DNA of 64,000 nt. It comes from Zygnema circumcarinatum. Lineage: Eukaryota > Streptophyta > Zygnematophyceae > Zygnematales > Zygnemataceae. The DNA is taken from the NCBI GenBank assembly GCA_037447605.1, contig CM074805.1, positions 332,470-396,469 on the forward strand. Reading direction: 5' to 3'. Below the pieces are notes generated by a model, which did not search any database, had not been told where the DNA came from, and saw nothing but the letters and a program-made list of their open reading frames with translations. Positions 12,160-42,905 of this stretch are shown here, in pieces; positions within the stretch are counted from its first letter, which is position 1; the number at the start of each line of letters is the position of its first letter. The translations under genes were made by a program, and so were the position numbers.

Positions 12160-13242
12160 AAGCAGAGGGATATGGGGAGTATTTAGTAAAGTCACCTTTA
12201 GTGGCAACTTTTGCTGGTACGTTTTAAGGGTCTATATTTGGGCGGAATGACTATATTTGGCTAAAAATATTCGGTTTATATTTCGGCGGAAATGCGAAGG
12301 GAAGAACTGAATTTCGGTCCAACTTACGCGTTGGGAAAAAGTGAAGAAGAAAAATGAGAAAACAATGGAAACTGGACCTGAAGTCAACGACAGTCAAAGC
12401 TGTATTTGTGGGGCGGCGGCATCTACAGTTATCAGTTACGGGAGGCGTGAGAAATCGAGGGAAGTGTGGAACAAGACCTATTACTGTTTCAGGAACTGGA
12501 GGGGATCTGACTGAACGAATAAAGGAAGATGGACGGCTTGACAATATTCTCCCTTTTTTTTGCTTTGGCAATCTATTGTTTTTCCTTTCATGAAACTATC
12601 TAGTTTACGCTACTAATACTCACTACTTTACAGTACCTCAGAGCTGACTTACTCGAAGTAACAAGATTCGTAGGACTTTAACTAGTAACTGAAAGAAGAA
12701 GACTCTCTCTCCCTTCTTTATACTCTCTATCTCTCTCTTTCTCTCTCTCTCTCTCTCCCACTCTCGCTCGTTATTTTTTTTGTGAGCATACGAAGATTTT
12801 ACTTACTCTGTTCCGAGAAATTTGTCAAATAAAGGAAGAATTGTGTACATATGTTATCTCTATTGTGCGCTTTGTCTCCTTAGCTCATATAGGGACATTG
12901 ATCAAAAGGTGATGTTTACAACGGAGGCGCGTCTTTCCATCCCCGCCACTTCCTGCCTCCTTCCCTCGTCCTCCCCTCCCTCTCTCCTCCCTCCCTCCCT
13001 GCCTCCTTTCTCATGCCGCCCTGTAATTATTTATACACGTCCGGAAATCTACAAGCTTCCGCTGTAAATTGCAATGGTTGCAGCTGAAAAAAAATCAATA
13101 GCTGCACTGTTTCCCTCAACGAATCTGAAAGAATGGCACTACAAACCGTCGGAGACAACGTCTCCAAAAAATGATTTATGAATTTACAAATCTCACCTTT
13201 TGATCATTGAATACTCGGATTGTTGTCAGAGCGATGCTCCCT
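12160..13242. other. convergent intergenic region
   Basis: This lies between the 3' ends of the cysteine-rich gene and the ABCC gene. I see AT-rich 3' flanks, a CT microsatellite (about 12705-12770) and a second pyrimidine-rich patch (about 12945-13015), and no exon. I saw no CACGTG motif. Confidence 0.55.
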
Positions 13243-24979
<11,737 letters not shown>

Positions 24980-27470
24980 CGCAAACCCTAAAATCGACGG
25001 TTTGAAAACGGACACGTGGCGACCGACAGGCGCGCCACGTGGCGGACGCGCGGGGCAGGCGGAAGGCCGAAAGCCTTGGCGCATGTGGGCCTGCGCGGGC
25101 CCTTTGAATTTTAGGCTGCCCAACATTTTGGTAATATAAAATGATCTGCAATTGCCTTGGATACTGCCCGTATCTGAATTAAAGTGTTTTATTGGCAGCT
25201 TGGTCTTGAAAAAAAAAAAAAAAATCTAAGCATTATTCTTTTCTTTTTTCTGCCCAGTTCATTGGGCAGGCCGCCGGGCAGGTCGGGGCGTTTGACCGTA
25301 CAGTTTTTACGACGACAGAATCAGTGCGTATCTGATGTCAGAATCGGATTTGTCCTCAGTTTGACTTCAGATTCTGTCCACGTCGACAGAATCTATTCGT
25401 TGAACGTTACTGGCCCAGCCAGGGACCCTAATCGACGGCCACACAGCGCTAGAGGTTGCGGCACGCAGCCAGGGCCGTCGATTGGCTGACGGCGGCCCTT
25501 GCAGCGCGTTTCGGAGGCGGCAGGACTTCAGGCGCTTGTCTGGGTCAATTCCCTCTCAGAGATCCTTGGAAACGTACCGGTATCAGCGAGGTTTTTCCCA
25601 AACATTACTTCATTCTGAGTGCGAACTCAAGTGTCGCTCATTGCAAGGAAGTGCAATTGAAGACATCTATGCACAAGGCGTAATCACTTCCAATAGGCTA
25701 CCGACGTTTACGATGGCTTCTTTGACATGACCGGGTTCCATGCAGGCTGTGGGAGCATCGCCCCCACCTCTCCCCCCCCCTCCCTTTCTCTCTCTCTCTC
25801 TATCTCTCGCTCTCTCTCTCTCCCTCTCTGTCCGGCCATTTTCCAATGTCGGCAACGGAGGGAGTGGTCCTGCATCGCATGGATGCAGTTTGGAGCGCAA
25901 GCAGCGCAAGGAGGAGCGAGAAGCGAGATGTGAAAGTGGGAGAAGGGATGAAAGGACGGAGAGAAAATTAAAGATGAAGTCGAAAGGAGGGAAGGGAGGT
26001 CAGGGAGAGTGTCCGTTGCCTGAAAATGTTCCTGGTTCCATCACGGACGCTACGGAAATCATGACGAATGGTGGGGAGGTGCTGGGTGGTTGAGGGAAGT
26101 GGAGGTGGAGAAGACAACGAGTTAGTGATGAGGGAGGGAGAAGGACGAGATGGGAGGGGAGAGAGAGATGGCAGTGGGGGGTGAGAAGGGAAAGGTGAGC
26201 GAATGGGAAGAGGAGAAGGAAAGTGAGAGGGCCGAGGGGAAGGAGAGAGGGGAGGGGAGAGAAAGTGGAGAGAGAGGGGGCACAGGAAAGAAAGTGGAAG
26301 ATTGGGTACTGGAATAAGAAAAAAAACACAACTTATAGGGCAAGAGAGTGGGAACGGGAAGGAGAAACGACAGAACAAGAAGAAGGAGAAGAAGAAGAAG
26401 AAGAAGAAGAGTGAGAGGGGAGAGGAGAAAGAGGGTAGAGTGGGGAGATATTGGGAGAGGGAAGCAATTAGGGGTGGAGGGAAAGCCAGGGCAGAGGGGA
26501 GAGAACGAGGAAAGGAGGGGGATATGGGATGGGAGCGAAAGAGAGCAGAGAGGAGGGAGTAGGGAATGGAGGGGAGAGAGGCCAGCGGGAATATAGGGGT
26601 GATAGTAGAGAGAGGGCAGAGAGCACACAGGGGAGGGGAGAGGCGGGGGGAAAGGGAGAGGAGAGGGAGATTGGAAAAGACGGTTTTATGTCGTCGTCGC
26701 GCGAGGCGGTTCTGTACTGTGCGACGGGACGGAACAGCGGTACAGACGACTGAACGGATAAGGAAGGGCTGCCACGTGTCCATCGCTTTTCATCTCAGCC
26801 GTCGATCTACCGCCTTCGCTGCCAGGTCAGATTTGGGACAATCCTGAACTGCAGATATTTTATCCACAGCGAGAGGATCAACCAGGGTGGGTCCACTGCG
26901 TAACCAATGTGGTTCCGTACCGAATTGACTCAGATCAACTCTTTCCTTGTAAGGTTGATCTCGTAGATTATCACGATTTAATTGGTCGGGTGAGATTGTG
27001 CACGGCTTCGATTGGTCGTCAACTGAACTCAACAACCGCACGCTAGTTCAAGAATCAATAATTCGAGGATCCACGTTCCAGCGGTACAAAGATCATATTT
27101 GATTTGTGGACCTCGGTCGAGCTTTGTGCGTTAACCCCGGATCCACTTTGGGACCTTTTTCCGCCAACTTATCTGCCTCGCAGCTTCCTGCCTCCCTACG
27201 GCTCGATTTCATCCCTTTCTCACTTTTACCGAATGCAAGAAACAAAGCTTAATTTGCAAAACGACGAGCAACCCATTTCATATTGAGGCGCTATCTATTT
27301 TGGGTCACTTCATTCCTCCCTAGAAGCCTCCGTTTTTATGCATAGTTTGGCAGACAAATTGCTCTTTTCTGGCAGAAAGCGCTCTAATAGGATGGCCTTC
27401 TTCATCATCCCTCGATAATATAAGCTCATCTCGTACTTAGTCGAGGTTCTGGGCACCACTGGAGCGCTGC
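24980..27470. other. divergent intergenic region, probable bidirectional promoter
   Basis: This 2.5-kb gap separates the ABCC and EamA start codons. It holds a telo-box-like AAACCCTAAA just upstream of the ABCC ATG (about 24983), three CACGTG motifs (25013, 25036, 26773), a CT microsatellite (about 25790-25830) and a 500-bp purine-rich block (about 26100-26670). No exon is supported. Confidence 0.55.
25013..25041. promoter_or_regulatory. paired G-boxes close to the ABCC start
   Basis: Two CACGTG cores (25013 and 25036), both followed by GC, lie 23 bp apart and about 35-60 bp upstream of the ABCC ATG. A third is at 26773, nearer the EamA gene. Factor binding is inferred from the motif only. 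Confidence 0.55.
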
Positions 27471-30399
27471 ATGGCCCAGTCGTCAGCAATCGGAACCCCA
27501 AATATGTCGATCGAGCTGTTGGGGTCTTCATATTCCCCACTATCTTCATCTCCCCCTTTTCTCCACGCTTCTTCAAAGAAACTTCAGTCGCTGTCGCTGT
27601 TCTATAAGGTGGATTCCATCACGTATAAATGTAAATTCCGTAGTGTTGCAGTTTCTGGAAGTGTCCCACTAAGGGGTATAGGAGAAATCGGCGCTTTTAG
27701 AAGAAGTGTTTTTGGGGCTTGTTTGAAATCTCAAACGAAATTAGGGTTCTCTGAGCCATATACCGCTAACTCCAGCTGTACATTATTCAAAAGAGGAGCA
27801 GACATTTCTCGCAGAAAGCGGCAAAAACATTGGAAGGCAGGGGCCAAAAACGTGCCCGTGTCTGAAAGAAGTAGAGGATACAGGGGGATTCCAGCTGTGG
27901 CTTTTTTTACCAACAGAGATTCGAAAAATGCTCGCAATTCAGAGGAAGAAGTTGTTCACCCTAATGTATTTATCGATGAAAAGGTGGGTTCAGTCCTGTA
28001 CTCGCAATTCGCAAACGGTTTCCTAATTTTCTGGAAGTTGCTGTCCGCTTAGAAGCCGCCCTTACTGAGTTAGTGGAGTCCCATCCCTCCCCTCTCTCTC
28101 TCTCTCACTCTCTCGCTTTCTCTCTCTCCCTCTCGCTCTCCCCACTTTTTTTGAGTGTCTCACTTCGATTTTCGAGCTTTCTTGCGTTTTGGTTGTTGGG
28201 TGTTTACAGTCTTTGGGTTCTCGGTTTCGGAACTTACTTTTTCTTACTCCTGCCTCTCCCACCACCTCTCCCCTTTTCGTTTCCTTTTTGCAGTCATGGA
28301 CTCCCCCCGCCTTCGAACTCCCTCCCGAACCTCCGCTCCACCACACCTTTTCAGAATTGTCACGTTTTGACGACAAATTCGACCCACAACACGAGCCCCA
28401 GACTGCAGGAAGCCGGAAACTGGTTTTTGACAGCAAACTGGGCGTAATCCTGTTGAACATTGTGGCGGTGGGATACGCGGGGACCGCCGTTCTGGTGAAG
28501 GCCATGCAGGGGGGCCCCTCCTTGGGCTCCGCCAATACTCCGACAAGTGTCGATTTTTTCCTGCGCTTCGGAACCGCTGCGATGGCGATGTTGGTTCCCT
28601 ATTTTCTGAGGTAGGCTCTCGCTCTCCCCCTCTCGCTCTCTCTCTCCCTCTCTTACTCTTTCTCTCCCACTCTCTCTCTTTCTCTCCCACTCTCTCTCTC
28701 CCACTCTCTCTCTCACTTTAGCTCCCACTCTCGCACTGTGTCGTTTTTTGTCGCTTCTCCTATCTCCCTCTCTTTCGGCCCCTCCCGCTCGTTCGTTTTC
28801 TGTACTCTGTCTCTTCATACCTCTCTATGTCGCTTTGAGATCTCTCTCTTTTTCTCTGTCTCTCCCTCTCTACCCTCCTCTCCTTCCGACCCTCCTACCC
28901 GTCCTCTCTATCTGCCTTCTCAGCTTCTCTCCCTCTCTTTCTCCCGCTCTTCCCTCTCTCCTCTCCTTCCATTTCTCTCGCTGTCTCTCGCCTTATTTCC
29001 CCTACTGTCGTTCTCACTCTCCTTTCCTCATCCGCTTGTAATCCTCTTCCACCCTCATATATGCTCTTGCTTTCTCTTCGCTTCACATTTTCTTCGCTCC
29101 TCTTTCATTCACCCCGTCCCTTTCCCTCTTTCCTTTCTCTTCTCTCCTCTCCCCCCACTCCCTCTCACATTATCAGTGTATATGTGGAGCAGGAATCATT
29201 GGAGAATTAGCAAGCGCTCGCACCTCACCATCGGTGGAGACGGAGGCATTCTTTCTCCTTCTAAGAGGGAGAGCGAGAGGGGGGGAGAGAGGGAGAGGGA
29301 GGCGGAGAAGGACAGATCCGTCCTGGGCCATGGAGTGGAATTAGGGTTTTGGATGTTCCTAACATATGGAGGGCAGTCCCTTGGATTGGAAACAAGTTCG
29401 GCAGATCATGCCTCTCTCCTCCTCACGCTTTCTGTGAGCGCTTTTTTCATTATCCCATTATAAACTATCGTGATTTTACTATTCTCGACAGCAGTTTATT
29501 TCGGGTTAGAGAGTGTGTTCAAGCTTAAAATATGCAGTGAAAATGTTCGAAGATAAGCTCTGCTTTTTATTGGATTCTGGGACTCGTTAAGTTAAGAGGG
29601 AACGGGTTGTGTAGTCGCCACACTAATGAAAACAAAATCTGAAACATTTGGTTTTTTTCCGGTTTTCTTCTTTCTAGTACGAAATTGTGTCGACTAGATT
29701 AGATTTTAATTTGGTTTTGTAAATTGTGGAACGGGGAAGTGTTGCAGGTTATATTGGTTCCATTTTTGGAGGCGTTGGAGGGGCGGGCCATCAGTCGCAG
29801 CGTATGGTTCGCCACTCTTTTGGCGACTGCAGGTAAATCTCCTCTCTCTCTCCTTCTCCTTCTCCTTCTCTCCCCCCCCCTCTCACTATCTCCATTTCTC
29901 CACCCTCTTTCTCTCTCTCTCCACTACTCTCCCCCTCTCTCCCTCTCTCTCTCACCCCCACTCGCTCTCTCTCTCTACGAGTTGTGAGCTCTTTTGATAG
30001 TGTTGTCACATGATGCAGGCATGGTCCTATTGGAGGGAGGGGGGGGTGCTCTCGGAGGCGAGGGCTTCTCGGGTTTGGACCTTTGGAATGTGCCCGCCGG
30101 CCATGTATGGTGCCTCCTGGGAGCGGTCGGATCCGCGATCCATGTGGTGCGTGTTTCCGTTCCGTTCATGTCATTGCTACAACTGCGTTTGAAACTTCTG
30201 CTTTGGGTCCATTGCAGAGTTGTCTCATGTCCCCCTTCCTCTGTATCCGTCGCCCACATTTCTTTCTCGATATCTACCCTCTCTCTCGTCCCGTCTCTCT
30301 CCCCCCTCCCACTCTCCGCTTCCCTCTTTCCTTCCCCTTCCCCCCTCACTCTCACACGCTCGTTGCCATCACTCTCACTCTCTCTTTCCTCCCCCCCTT

Positions 30400-30489
<90 letters not shown>

Positions 30490-31268
30490 CCACTGGCAGG
30501 TGAGATCCGAGGCTGCGTGCTCCAAGAGCGACCCGCTTGCCCTTGTGGTGGTGCAGCTAGCCACGGCGGCCGCCCTGGCGGTGCCATGGATGGCATGGGA
30601 CGCGCTGGCCATGATGCATGCCCATGGCCATGCCCATGCGCCCATGGACATGGCCATGAACATGGCCGCATGCCTCCGCGCCGCGCCATGGCTCATGCTC
30701 CTCATTGCGGGGCCCATCGGAACCGGTCCGTGCTTCAAACCCTGCCACCTCCACAACCCTAAAAACCCCCAAAACCCCCAAAACCCCCTTCTCCACATCA
30801 TGCATGGCGACTGGAACCCCGTACGGACCCTCAAATGTTCTGAGTATGTATGTGCGTGTATCCTTTATGGGCGTGGCAGGGCTGTGCGAGTGGCTGGAGC
30901 TGGAGGCCCTGCGCCACGTGGAGGCTTCCGCCGCAACCCTAATTCTGACGTCCTCCCCGCTGTGGGGGAGTCTGTTCGCGTTCGCGGTCCTCGGGGAGAC
31001 GCTCGACCGCGCCTCCGCGGGGGGGGCGCTGCTGCTGCTGCTCGCCAGCCTGCAAGTGCAGCTCGTGGACCCCGCAAGGAAGGGGAGGGGGAGGGAGGAG
31101 AGGGAGGGACGGGAGAGGGAGGGGTGGGAGAGGGAGGAGAGGGAGATGCTTAATGTGAAGGGCGGGGGAATGAGGGAGGCCGCAAGGCCGCGCAGTGTAA
31201 TGGAGGCGGCGGAGCTGCTCGACAAGGCGTGGAGGGAGAGGGGAGTGGGAGGGAGGAGGAGGAGGTGA
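27471..31268 (+). CDS. EamA/DMT-family membrane transporter, probably plastid-targeted
   Basis: A drug/metabolite-type transporter; substrate unknown. Exons: 27471-27983, 28294-28610, 29193-29433 (or 29316-29433), 29748-29832, 30019-30146, 30500-30725, 30880-31268; all in phase, 632 aa (591 with the shorter exon 3). The first 171 residues are Ser/Arg/Lys-rich and lack membrane segments, like a plastid transit region. Family blocks follow: LGVILLNIVAVGYAGTAVL as the first helix, LGFWMFLTYGGQSLGLETSS, GHVWCLLGAVGSAIHV, and ILTSSPLWGSLFAFAVLGE near the end. The loop after VPWMAWDALA is His/Met-rich (HAHGHAHAPMDMAMNM). The C-terminal tail ([15 protein letters not shown] and on) is encoded by a purine microsatellite. 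The ATG at 27471 starts the only long open frame in front of exon 2. By comparison with plant EamA proteins of about 400 aa it has extra N- and C-terminal sequence. Confidence 0.78.
30405..30484. repeat. (CT)n microsatellite, EamA intron 5
   Basis: A near-perfect CT run directly upstream of the exon 6 acceptor, acting as or next to the polypyrimidine tract. Confidence 0.85.
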
Positions 31269-31679
31269 TCATGGGGGGGGGCGTGACGTGACATATCGGA
31301 GGGCGGGGTTCTATAAGTCCGATAGTACTATCCTTGTAAATACTTTTTTTTTTTTTTTAATCTTCCCCCGTAGGTAGAGATATGTAAAGGTTGTGACATA
31401 AACGGGAGCACAAAAAAAGGATTAATTCGATCGAGATTTGAGGTCCTATTACGACCGGCCATATCTTATAGGTGACGTTAAAGCCGCACTTAAAGTCGGT
31501 AAAGAGATAGAAGCGGCTTGCATGGATATGCATGGCAATAATTGAAAAACAATAAGCAAAAGATTCCGGCGATTTGTGCGTCGATGGTTTCTCAACGGCG
31601 CTGGTTCATCGACTGCATTTCTTTTCATCTCTCTTCCAGTCTCCCAACTCACTTCTCACCCCCCCACTGTCGTTCTCAG

Positions 31680-32460
31680 ACTTCCTCTTTCCCTCGCACA
31701 CCCTCTCACTCTCGCTCTCCCGCTCCCGCTTCCCCTCTCCCTCCCTCTCCCTCTCGCTCTCCCTCTCCATCTACGGCTCCCTCTCCCTCTCCCGCTCCCT
31801 CTCTCGCTCCCTCTCCCGCTCTCCATCCCTTACGCTGTCCCTCCCCATTCCCCCCTTCCTCTCCCTTTCCCTCTCCCTCTCCCGCTCCCTCTCCCTCTCC
31901 CTCCCTTTCGCTCTCCCTCTCCCGCTCCCTCGCCCTTTACGACTCCCACTCCAGCTCTCTCTCCCTCTTCTTCTCCCTCTCCCGCTCCCTCTCCCTCTCC
32001 CGCTCTCTCGCCCTTTACGACTCCCTCTCCAGATCTCTCTCCCTCTCCTTCTCCCTCTCCCTCTCCTTCGCCCTCTACCTCTCCCTCACCCTCGCCCTCT
32101 CTCTCTCCCATTACGGCTCCCTCGTCCACTCCCTCTCTCGCTCCCTCTCGCTCCCCTTCTCGCTCTCCCTTTACGGCTCCCTCTCCTCCTCGCTCTCCCT
32201 CTCCCTCCTCCCTCTCCCTCTCGCTCTCTCTTAATGGCTCCCTCTCCCTTTCCTCGCTCTCCCTCTCCCGCTCCCACTCCCTCTCCTCCCTCTCCCTCTC
32301 CCTCTCCTCCCTCTCCCTCTCCCTCTCTCTTAACGGCTCCCTCTCCCTCTCGCTCTCCTCTCCCCCTCCCTCTCCCTATTGCCATCCCTTTCGCTCTCCC
32401 TCTGCCTTTACGGCTCCCACCCCCTCTCCCTCTCCTCCCTCTCTCGCTCTCCCTCTGGCT
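31680..32460. repeat. (CCCTCT)n pyrimidine tract
   Basis: Imperfect CCCTCT hexamers with CCCGCT, GCTCCC and TACGGCTC interruptions. All three + frames stay open for long stretches, but only as low-complexity Ser/Pro/Leu. Confidence 0.8.
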
Positions 32461-32487
32461 CGTTCGTTTGAATGAAGGCGCGGTAGC

Positions 32488-33403
32488 CACGTGGCAGTAC
32501 CCCCTTCCTTCGCTTGCCCTTCGACTGTACGGCGGCTCCCCAGCCGCTGACTCTACCTGACACGTGGTGGAACCAGGCCAATGCCTGTTCTACGCGCACC
32601 ACACACGATCGACGGCTCTCCGGATTCTCAGCGACATGACAATGTTCCCACCGACATTTTGGCTCGAACCCGTCATTAAAGCTGAACAATGTCCGTACAA
32701 ACATAATAATGGACATGACCAAAGAGTACGAAAATATCTTTTTCCGAACGTGTGCTGTTTTGTCGTTTTGGTTGTGGTCTACTTCTCTGTGTATCTTGAC
32801 CGCAATTTTCCTACTGTATTACGCCAACGTTGGTCCGTGAACCAATACGACAAATATGACAGCAAGGATAAGGAACGACAAATTCATGCATTTTGTCGTT
32901 AGGTGCACCTTTTTGGTCAAAGCTAAACTCCCCGTGATTCCCGGCCAGCCAGCCACTCATTGCCCAAGATCCGGCCCGTGGTCAGCACAACGGACAAATC
33001 CGATTCCCACTAAGCGTCAGCGATGCCCTGCAGCCAATCACGAGCCACTGACCACCCGTCAGCTGGCACGTTGCCGACGGCAATTACTATCGCAATATCG
33101 CCAGCCGTATCGACATTGACCGACATACCTTTTGCCGGTTTGCCGAGGCGCCAGCCACATGACCCCCGGCCAGAGGAAGTCCCCTTCTCCCCTAGACAAG
33201 TCAATGTTGCCGGCTCCGGCAAGTTCTGTCGGTCATAGCCAACACGCCGGCGATGTGGCGATATGCTTGAGATGACGCCCTGATCGTTCTGGCCGCGCCC
33301 CCCCCCCTGACCGCTCCGCCCGGTGGGCGGTCCCTGGCTCCTCATTGGCCAGCCCATCATAGAAAAAGACAAATTTTGCAGAGTCACTTAGGGGTACCAC
33401 GTG
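32488..33403. promoter_or_regulatory. G-box motifs upstream of DUR3
   Basis: CACGTG cores lie at 32488, 32561 and 33398, with a fourth at 34200. The first two have GCCACGTGGC or ACACGTGG contexts. Regulation is inferred, not shown. Confidence 0.45.
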
Positions 33404-34847
33404 GGGAGATTCTGTAGGGACTCTTGGGGGCACATAAATGCAGATGTACTTTGCGTACGAACGAGGAACCCCAGCCAATCAGAAGCAGTCGAACAACCAT
33501 TAGGGCTGGAACGGCGAATGGTTCCGTACGGCTAGGGCTTGTGCGAAGGGGTGGCCAGTTTGTCGTTTTTAACTATCGTTGAGATATCGCCACTTCGCCG
33601 ACGTATCGGGTAAAACGACATTGGACAGACCGTACCAATATGGCGCGAACGGCCGAGCGGAAGCAGCCAAAGAAAAAAGGAAGGCGATATGACGATGTGG
33701 AAATCGTATCGGGCGTACCGTAAGTGGACTAATCCGTGGGTGCCGCTAACACGGTCCTTAAATTCTCCGATTGAGAGACCTTAGAAACGACAAAAATGTA
33801 GATCTTGTGTTTGCCTGTCACCAGGTCTCATCTTTTGTCGCCTGCAAAATGGACGGTAGCGTCACTGGCGTCGCCTACCTCCGGCAGACGACTGGATTCT
33901 GTCTTCTTGTTGAGATTCGATGCGTAAGGACTGCGCTAACGACAAACATTTTCCGGAGACCCGCAGGGGCCGCATACTCTGGGAACGCGAAATTGTACGG
34001 AACATTAACTTTCGGGTCAGGAGTCAAAACATTTTAAAAAAAGCAAAAAAATGGCAGAATGTATAACTACGTGGCAGGTTTTCACTAGCTGACGCAGAAC
34101 CTTGATACCTGCCCGCAACTTCTTTGGGCTGCCCGTAATCACATGAAAACATTTTTCAGTTGCCCGTCCTCGTGGAGGCTTCTGACAGGCTGCCGGCCCC
34201 ACGTGATTTAGGAGCTCAAATCGTACGGCTCCGATTCAGGGCGAATCTTTTTTCGATGCAATGCAGCCAATCGCAGGACGCGCGACAAAACCGTGAACTT
34301 TTTAAGACCAAATTTGTCTGCCGAAACAATTTCCAAGTTTGGTCCTCCCATGCCACTCGCGCCGGGGCTGGTAGCCGCCTCCTTGTGGGTCCCACAAGGA
34401 TTCCCCCTCGACTACCCCTGCCTCTTCCTCTCCCTCTCCCTCTCCCTCTACCACTCCCTCTCCCTCTCCCTTCCTCCCACTCCGCTTCCTCTCCTTCTCC
34501 TTCTCCCTCTCTTACTCCCACTCCCCTCCCTCTCTCACTCCTCTCCCTGTCCCTCTCCGTCTCCCACTCCTCTCCCGCTCCCTCTCCTTCTCCCACTCCC
34601 CTCCCTCTTCCACTCCTCTCCCTCTCCCACTCCTACTCTTCTCCCTCCCCTACTCCTCTCCCTCTCCCTCTCCTTCTCCCACTCCTCTCCCTCTCTCACT
34701 CCTCTCCCTCTCCCTCTCCCTCTCCTTCTCCCACTCCTCTCCCACTCCTCTTCCTCTCCCACTCCTCTCCCTCTCCCACTCCTCTCCCTCTCCCTCTCCT
34801 TCGCCCTCCTCCCCACTGTAGGACACGCGTCGCTCAGCGGTCGCCCG

Positions 34848-41480
<6,633 letters not shown>

Positions 41481-42045
41481 CTCGACTTTATCGAGGGGGA
41501 TGACACTATCAAGGGCACCTTCAAAGCCTTAAAATCTGCAATTACTTACCTGAAATGGTTACACTCTCTCACTCTCCCTCTATCTCTCTCTCCCTCTCCC
41601 TCTCTCACTCCCTTTTCCTCCAACCCTACAACACGTTATGCATATATCTTGATTAGTACAATTTTAGCTCATTTACTTTGGTTTTTATAATTAACTCTCT
41701 CCCTCGTTGAAGAGAATGGGGCAGCAGATGAAGTGACTATAAGTTATGGAAAGGGTTCGGAAAGCAGAGACGTGGAGCGCTTGCTTGCAATGCGGTCGGA
41801 GGTAGAGAAAGAGAGATGTATAGCTTTGTCAGAAAAAGTGTATGCATGGAACAGGGATTTCAGTATACAGATTTGACCTCATGGAGGGGATAAGAGAATA
41901 GTGATCTGCGCCAATAAAGCCGGCCTTGAAGGGAGATTGTGTCTGTAACTTACTGGACGGAAGGACGGAAGCGCCTCCCTCGCTTTGCCTACGTAAAAGG
42001 TCTTCTTTTTAAAGGGCACTGAGCGTAAAGATGCTTGTTTGGGCT

Positions 42046-42168
42046 ATGGATGGATGGATGGATGGATGGATGGATGGATGGATCGATGGATGGATCGATG
42101 GATGGATCGATGGATGGATCGATGGATGGATCGATGGATGGATCGATGGATGGATCGATGGATGGATC
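42046..42168. repeat. GGAT / GGATCGATGGAT tandem repeat
   Basis: Starts as (GGAT)n and becomes a regular 12-bp unit ATGGATGGATCG, repeated about seven times. It gives open frames on both strands ([15 protein letters not shown]) that are not genes. Confidence 0.9.
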
Positions 42169-42525
42169 TCTCCCACAGCATGCATATGCATGCAAATGGG
42201 TCGGCATCGCATCCCATGTGTCCAACGCATCCCAAGCATCACTATGCAGAGTATGTCATCGATGCAACATCACTCCATCGCCCCCAACATCACTAGTGCA
42301 GCATCGTCAGGTGTGACTTTAACAGGAGTCATTCGATAAAGTACGTTTCGTGAAACGTCACGGTAGAAAAAATTCAGCGAGGAAAAAGTTTACCGAGGAT
42401 CGAGGTCAGAGTACGCCAAATCCAACCTACCAACGTGTCACACATTGGAATCCGACGTGGCGAAGCGGCCAAATCCCAACCAGTCAGGCTAGTCCGAACA
42501 GCTAACGTCATACAGATTTTACTAC

Positions 42526-42725
42526 CACGTGGCACATTTATTCTACGTGGCACACTTACATTGGTACATGTGTCAGACATACGACCAAACGGATCCTCCG
42601 TATGATATCGTACGGTTCCTCCCAGAAAATCGTCGCCAGCACTTCATGCCACGTGGCGACTGATCCGTTTTCATTTCAGGTATCGGCCAATCAAAACCGT
42701 CCCCGTCAGCATTATTTACCACGTG
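42526..42725. promoter_or_regulatory. G-box cluster upstream of AlaRS
   Basis: Three CACGTGGC motifs at 42526, 42650 and 42720, with GGCCAATCAA at about 42685 and the opposite orientation GATTGG near 42734. The grouping of G-box and CCAAT within 210 bp looks like a promoter module, about 1 kb before the ATG. Confidence 0.55.
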
Positions 42726-42868
42726 GCGATCTTTGATTGGATCACGCGCCCCTTGGGTACCCTTCAACGGATAGTCCGTCCAGGAGCAGAGCAGGGCCTG
42801 CAGGAGAGGTAGGGAGGGAGGGTTCAGGGCCGCTTGCTGTGCGGGAGGCTGGCTGTAGGGATTTGGGG

Positions 42869-42905
42869 GTTTAGGGTTTTGGGGTTTAGGGTTTAGGGTT
42901 CAGGG
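42869..42905. promoter_or_regulatory. telo-box-like repeats upstream of AlaRS
   Basis: Tandem TTTAGGG units (GTTTAGGGTTTAGGG near the end). In plants AAACCCTAA boxes are common in promoters of translation-related genes, which suits AlaRS; a role here is inferred. Confidence 0.5.

Larger units (their letters stand above)
31269..34847. other. intergenic region upstream of DUR3
   Basis: 3.6 kb without a supported gene. It holds two long pyrimidine tracts of CCCTCT type (about 31620-32460 and 34400-34815), CACGTG motifs (32488, 32561, 33398, 34200), CCAAT motifs near 33035, 33473 and 34266, and scattered TATCG and CCGTACG words (about 33050-33740). The second tract ends about 30 bp before the DUR3 ATG. 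Confidence 0.55.

Noticed and set aside
31574-32560. Three overlapping + strand frames of 230-328 codons
   Set aside because: All are low-complexity Ser/Pro/Leu from a CCCTCT tract, equally open in three frames.
42009-42339. MDGWMDG / IHPSIHPS repeat proteins
   Set aside because: Direct translations of the GGAT tandem repeat.
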